This document shows positions 58,901 to 64,000 of a stretch of DNA of 64,000 nt, in pieces. Position 1 is the first letter of the stretch, and the number at the start of each line of letters is the position of its first letter. The position numbers were made by a program, and so were the translations under genes. The notes below the pieces were generated by a model. That model did no database searches and was not told the origin of the DNA. It saw only the letters and a list, made by a program, of their open reading frames with translations. Source of the stretch: Siderastrea siderea. Its lineage: Eukaryota > Cnidaria > Anthozoa > Scleractinia > Rhizangiidae. The stretch spans positions 65,945,399 to 66,009,398 of the forward strand of contig OZ034968.1 in NCBI GenBank assembly GCA_964030785.1. The letters are read 5' to 3'.

Positions 58901-61900
58901 TGGCTTACCTTTGAAAGTTAATTAACATCTTTGCCAAACTTGGGACCAAAAATATTAAAGGAATTTAAATCTATCCATCACAACATTAAGAACTCTTTAG
59001 AGACGTCCGCTTACATTCTACACAAAATTGCAAGGCATAGTTTGCGTATTTTCTCTGCTGCTGTTCAGTTAATCAAACAATGAATTTAAAATTCAAACAA
59101 TGTATCTGCCGTGAGTCAGAACTGTTGCTAATTTGTGGCGAGGTAATTTCCAGGGCCACACATTTTTAATTTAGTCTGACGAAAAAATACTAGATTTTCA
59201 ACTTTCTGCGTAGAACACACACTAAAATATGTCCTTTGAAGACTTTTAAAAAAGACGGTGGCGGTATGTTTTGGTGTAGCGGTCTCTGAGCTGTGGGTTA
59301 AGTTCGATAATCGAAGCCCACACGAGATGATGTATGATCAATTGTATCTCCCACTTATAATACCAGGGCATGTAAAAGCAAATATACCTGATAGAGCGCA
59401 AGCCTTTAATGGACCGGGATGTTAAAAGTAACTCTCTAAAAGACAGCTTTTTTGATAAAGCTTTCCAGGTGTATGTTAAAATGATTGAATCATCAACTTT
59501 GTATTGTGTGGAACAAACTTGAATCGCTCCACCAGATATTTCAGTGCTTGAGTCTATTGATACGTTTCCTACATACTGTGACGTTCAGACTTTGAGCTTT
59601 GAATTATACAACACTCTTGAGAAGTGACTGCGATATTGAACACCTTTGCGGCTTGAAGTACTTGTAAGAACATTTATCTTTGCGGTCCTGCTCACAAAGC
59701 GTAGCAATTTTTGTTTTGACTACCAGCGAAACATTTCTTTAGTACCTGTAAGACGAATGAAAATGGATAAAACCAACAAATTTCGGCATCCATGAAGGAT
59801 AGCATACATGCATCTCCAGAAATCGCGGACATTAGAGCCCGCGCCTTTTCGGGCGTCCTACATAGACAGCTCTTTTAAATGATGCATACCGCTGATCGAG
59901 GCGGTATAGTTTGGGCTCATATTTCATGATGGTGCACGATGCAATAAGTCCCATATAAAAACCATATAAAAACCACTGACCAAACTAAGTCGCTTAATAT
60001 TCGAATGTACTGAAATTTAGCTTTCGAAGGATGGCTTTTGTAGGGTATTTGAAGCCGGTTCGGCCGAAATATCGCAGTTCCAAGAAAGTGGATTTTTGGA
60101 CTTTAGCGAGGACTTTCAAATGTGTGGCCGAATGCAATTTTTTCGTGGTTTTCAAGTGCAAAAAGTAAACATCAAAATCAATCTGTTGGAGCTGAAAATC
60201 GTAAGGTTAGTTTGTTCCATGTATAGTTTTAGTGAATCCACTTGCACATTTTTTCGATCCCATTATGTTTACCCGTAATCGCTGTTTATAAACTATGAGT
60301 TTTCGGTTTTTCGATGAAATCCCCCTCCACGCCTTATATTTTTTGGCCGCTAAACTGCTCACAGAAAACCGTAAAAAGTAAACATAAAATTCGAAGTATC
60401 CACCTTATTTTTTGTACTATATCTTTCTTGATAGACCAGTTTACCATGAACCGGTTGCACATTTATACTTAAACAAATTGATCGAGAGATATTTCTCGAA
60501 ATTTTTTAATCTCCATACATTTCTTTGTTGTTGTTGCGTTCCCTTCGATGGTCAATTTACCGCAGGATTTGTTGACCGTGGGCTCAAATGTCTGCGATTT
60601 CTGGATATGACAATTTGTCTTGATGGACAGTAACAAGTCCAGACCTAAGAATCCTACACTGATTCGTAAAGCACTATTCACGCACAAACTAATTCTTTTT
60701 CATGTTCAATTCTTAGAAAAGGTATTCTTATACTTCTGTGACTGAGGCCAAATTTGGGCAAACACGACGAAAATAAAACGTTGACAATTACGTAGTTAAG
60801 ACCCAGTGTTACGAAAAGAAATCGACATTTTCGTCAACTTTCTTTAGGGTATCTAGATTCATTCGATTCAGTAATGTTGTCCTTTCATTTGTTGCTGCGG
60901 CAAAATAAAATTGGGCGTTTTTTGTTCACTTGATTTAAGTTTAAGTAAATGAAAGATTTTCTCTTATAATTTTTACAGTTATTCCAAAGTTCATCAGTGT
61001 GTTGCCTGAGGGCAGTTAGGAAATTTGCCAAGAAATATCAATAACGGCGCATGTTTATAGTCATGTAACTGCTTCTTATTTACAAGTTCGTGACGTTGCT
61101 TGTAAAAAGACGTAATCAGACCCAAAAACATTTATTTACGTAGATAAGGAACTGCGTTTTTGTCTGTTAGGTGCTCTTTGCTGTAATAATGACGTCTCTT
61201 TACGTCAGAACTATAGGTGTCCCAATTCTCTAGTCGAGCCCCTTAGATACAATTAAACGCAAATTACGCTATCATTCACATGTACGTCAGTCGTCTCCAT
61301 TATGTTTTATTTTAGGAATAACTCGAAATCCATGCCGAGTTTTGGTTTGTAATTAAGTACCGAATGTATAAGACTTGTTCTCATAGTATGCCCACCAGAT
61401 AGATAAAAAAAGATAAAAGAGAAGGTGATGTCCTAGCGCGCATAGAAAATGTGATGTGATTTTCGAAACCTACAATAGCGCATGCGCGGCTTAATAGTGA
61501 CAAGAGCTGAGCTTCTCTTGTGATAGCTTTTAACTAATGCTATTCTTGTCGTATTCTACTGAGGCTTATTGTTTCAAACTAAATTATTCTTGGTTGATTT
61601 TGTCGTTGTTTCTCAATGAAAATACTGTTTCAAAGTTCATACCTTTTCCACGGTGTGTTCCCCGGGGTTACCTTCTTTAGTGGGCTGAACAGGGAAGCTC
61701 CGTCCCAAAGAGGTGCTTTTTTTCCGCTTGCAGTCTATTTGAAATTTGCTTTTTTTAGCTTTTCTAAAGTAGCCAAACTGCAACCTATGGTGAAAGAGTA
61801 AACAGCCGTAAGTCTTGGTACTAAAAAGGTGGCAATCACGCAAAACTAGACGAACGCTTCAGAAGTGTTTAAGTGAATAAAAGCTCGCGGTTAGGGCATA

Positions 61901-63911
61901 TGGGAGAGTGAACATTTCGATAAAAAATTGGCAATGTTATACGCGAGGATTTGAACGTCCCAGGGGGGACCCCCCCGTACGAGACTTTATTAAGTACCCC
62001 ACCCCCTGAGTTGTTCAACAGTTTCCTTCGGGCTCAGTTCAGGTGGTTAAATAAGCTGAACAATCAATGCAAACGAAACGCTTACTGAGTTAAACCGAAT
62101 TGGCTGATTAGAATAAAATAGCTATAAACCTTGTTGTTCCACATAACATTGAGAGAAAATGTCCTGCACTACATTTTCGGGATTTCTCACAGTGAACTCT
62201 CAGTTGCTGGGTTATGCATTTTAAAAAATGATCATCAAAGTAAAAGAGGAACGTAAAAAAAAGTAAGTTGAACTTGGACAAGTTAGATTTTTGCCGTAGT
62301 GTGATGGGTTTCTGGCTTAAGAATTTGTTTTCCATATTGTTAATGCCCTTGCAACAGCCAGGGCGTTTGACCTTAGGAACGGCTTGCAAAGCAAAGGGGG
62401 AGCGGAAAGAAACGTATTCTTGAGTGACTAAGAGGACACGAGAGTCAAAAAAGAGAACTTTGAGCATCTTATAACAATAAAGAAATAAAAAGAACGTACG
62501 ACTAACATGAATCCTTCTTGCTTACTAATCTGAGTCTCTTTCTCAGACCATTTTGTACCAGGCATTTCCTGAAACGCTCGGAAGGCCAGGGACCAAGCGA
62601 AAGAACTTTACTCCCCTACCTGGTGAGTTAAAATAAAAAATGTCCTTAACCCTTCAAGCCCCAATAGTGATCAGCATCAAATTTCTCCTCACGCATAGGT
62701 CACGAGAATTAAGATGCAAAGCGGTAACACGCATCACGAGAATTAAGAAAGTGATCCCCAAAGTTCAATTGTCTTGATCTTTAAACAAGTTCTCCCAATT
62801 GGTACTTGATGAAATGTACGGAGACCAGTAAGGAGAGGTTTCTTCTCTAATTTGCTACTTTATAAAAGTACCTGGCTCATACAAAAATTGCTTTTATAAC
62901 ATCAAACTGAATGTTCAGAGAAATAACGAGCCACACTTTTTACCGATTGTATCTAAAACAAAGAGGAAGAAATTTAATTGAAAGCTCCAGAAAAGCATTT
63001 ATTAGTAATTTGAATTCGCCCGCTGACGGAAATGACCGTTTTTACAATACAGAACCATATCGTCGGGTTTTCTGCGCGCCATACTTTTGCTACTCGCATT
63101 AAGTGCTTGATTAGTCGACTTTGACAACTTTGGCGTGTCGACTTTGGCGTCCGTTTCAAATGACTTATCAGTGTCAATAACTATGGCCGGAGGAATGTTG
63201 AGCGTAAACCATTCTCGTCCCCAGAGCCCACGATCCTTTTGGTCTGCGCCAAGGATCGAGACCTCCGGCAGGGACCGAAGCAGGAAGTCCGTGAATCACG
63301 GACTTCCGGCTTTTGTGCGCAGCCTCAGAAATTTGAACAATAACGGTTACTATCGGTTACAAAAATGGGCAACTATTGCGCTTGCGCGTTACCTGGCCCC
63401 TGCCAGAGGTCTCGATCCTTGGCGCAGACCAAAAGGATCGTGGGCTCTGGGGACGAGAATGAGCGTAAACGTGAGACTTGATAACTCCGGCTCTCACAGT
63501 TTTTTTTTCGTTTTAATTCGCCAGAAAACTCGAGGACCATGAAAAAGTTGCTACAAATATGTCAAACATTTATAAAAAAAATTATAAAAATCTTTCGCGC
63601 AGCACTGTACGCTGATTGCTGTATGTTGGGAACTAGGTACATAAAGGGGAGGAAAAGAAGGAATGGAGTGCAAAGAGTGACCCTTTCATATTTCGATCGC
63701 GCACAGAGCTCGAAATCCCCTTTTGCGACCCTAGGTGCCACGTAGGTGCCTAGGTGCCTAGGTGCCACGTAGGTGCAGAAGAGCATTATCAACTCACCTC
63801 CAATTACTGAATCTTGATTGTGTTACCATAATTGTAGACACATTTTCATCACGCATGAATGTCGGAGAAGCTATATTCAGGAGAATGGAGCAAGTCAACT
63901 TTTTTCTTAAG
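55913..63911 (+). CDS. second PX-domain (SH3PXD2/p47phox-like) gene, 5' part; continues past the window
   Basis: Four exons are visible: 55913-56008, 57525-57605, 62547-62622, 63838-63911, all GT-AG with phases 0, 0, 1, 0, exactly as in the first four exons of the gene at 33166. The start is MENQESFGMESRTVKEASVE, then RRTKPKKHF joins VFCVKVTWSDGTVNLVYRRY, TILYQAFPETLGRPGTKRK with TPLPG, and FSSRMNVGEAIFRRMEQVNF. This covers the PX domain up to the helix before the LPxHIS block; SH3 domains would lie to the right of the window. The phosphoinositide-binding RRY is present, and the loop keeps the proline-rich LPG that the neighbour lacks. Partial: the 3' end is missing because the window ends. 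Confidence 0.85.
62646..62845. repeat. MITE family A copy 3 (reverse orientation)
   Basis: TTAACCCTTCAAGCCCCAAT at the left, then TGATCAGCATCAAATTTCTC and ACAAGTTCTCCCAATTGGTA, read as the reverse complement of copies 1 and 2. It has an internal duplication of CACGAGAATTAAGA. It lies in the intron between the third and fourth exons of the second PX gene. Confidence 0.65.
63210..63461. mobile_element. 252-bp MITE with 9-bp target duplication (MULE-like)
   Basis: Perfect inverted arms of about 60 bp start CATTCTCGTCCCCAGAGCCC and end with the complement. A 9-bp direct repeat AGCGTAAAC flanks them (63201-63209 and 63462-63470). Long inverted ends plus 9-bp duplication is the Mutator-like pattern. 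A further palindrome of an AGTCCGTGAATCACGGACTT type lies inside. Confidence 0.85.
63728..63778 (+). repeat. short TAGGTGCC/CACG minisatellite
   Basis: About five irregular units of TAGGTGCC with ACG interruptions, about 60 bp before the acceptor of the fourth exon of the second PX gene. Confidence 0.75.
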
Positions 63912-64000
63912 GTTAGTACCCACTTTTTACTAGAAAAACAGGCTGCAAAATGTTTAAGTACAGTTCCTTAATTTGAGACGCGTCCTTTGTCATGTTGATA

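Noticed and set aside
59260..59340. tRNA-like TTCGATAATCGAAGCC segment
   Set aside because: It resembles a T-arm, but acceptor and anticodon arms do not form; no SINE body follows.
1..64000. CRISPR arrays, operons or bacterial promoters
   Set aside because: Introns, SINEs and polyadenylation signals show nuclear eukaryotic DNA; no regularly spaced short repeats with unique spacers were seen.

Overview
The window is eukaryotic nuclear DNA. It is AT-rich, its genes are split by many GT-AG introns, and its introns and intergenic regions are full of short inverted-repeat (MITE-like) elements. The protein set and the repeat style (DIRS-like YR retrotransposon, Crypton-type DUF3504 fragment, tRNA-derived SINEs, many TA/TTAA-flanked MITEs) suggest an anthozoan cnidarian, probably a stony coral. 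That is inference from recall of the families, not a database result.

Layout. 1-4.1 kb: a possible last exon of a gene entering from the left, then a decayed DIRS-like retrotransposon on the minus strand (RT, RNase H, tyrosine recombinase) with a 540-bp MITE inserted in it. 6.1-15.3 kb: PUF60 (poly-U-binding splicing factor) on the minus strand, reconstructed as 12 coding exons, 625 aa, all phases consistent. 15.5-18.7 kb: a two-exon RNF139/TRC8-family membrane RING E3 ligase on the plus strand, head to head with PUF60 across 219 bp. 20.7-25.8 kb: a roughly 5.1-kb element bounded by about 680-bp inverted arms, carrying one ORF of a type seen in cnidarian repeats. 25.9-26.6 kb: two foldback elements. 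27.1-28.2 kb: an unrecognised 354-aa single-exon minus-strand gene.

33.2-50.5 kb: a plus-strand gene for a PX plus four-SH3 scaffold (SH3PXD2/Tks and p47phox superfamily), reconstructed as 14 coding exons, about 1073 aa. Its introns hold a 5'-truncated LINE, two tRNA-derived SINEs, tandem repeats and several MITEs. 52.3-52.8 kb: a Crypton/DUF3504-like N-terminal fragment. 55.9 kb to the right edge: a second PX gene, tandem paralogue of the first, with four exons visible and the gene cut by the window end.

How the genes relate: PUF60 acts in 3' splice-site recognition, the RNF139-like ligase in ER-membrane ubiquitylation, and the PX-SH3 pair would organise NADPH oxidase or actin/invadopodia complexes at membranes. 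Apart from the shared PUF60/RNF139 promoter region and the PX tandem duplication, no functional link between neighbours is visible. Exon models come from reading splice sites and phases by eye; no alignment was run.
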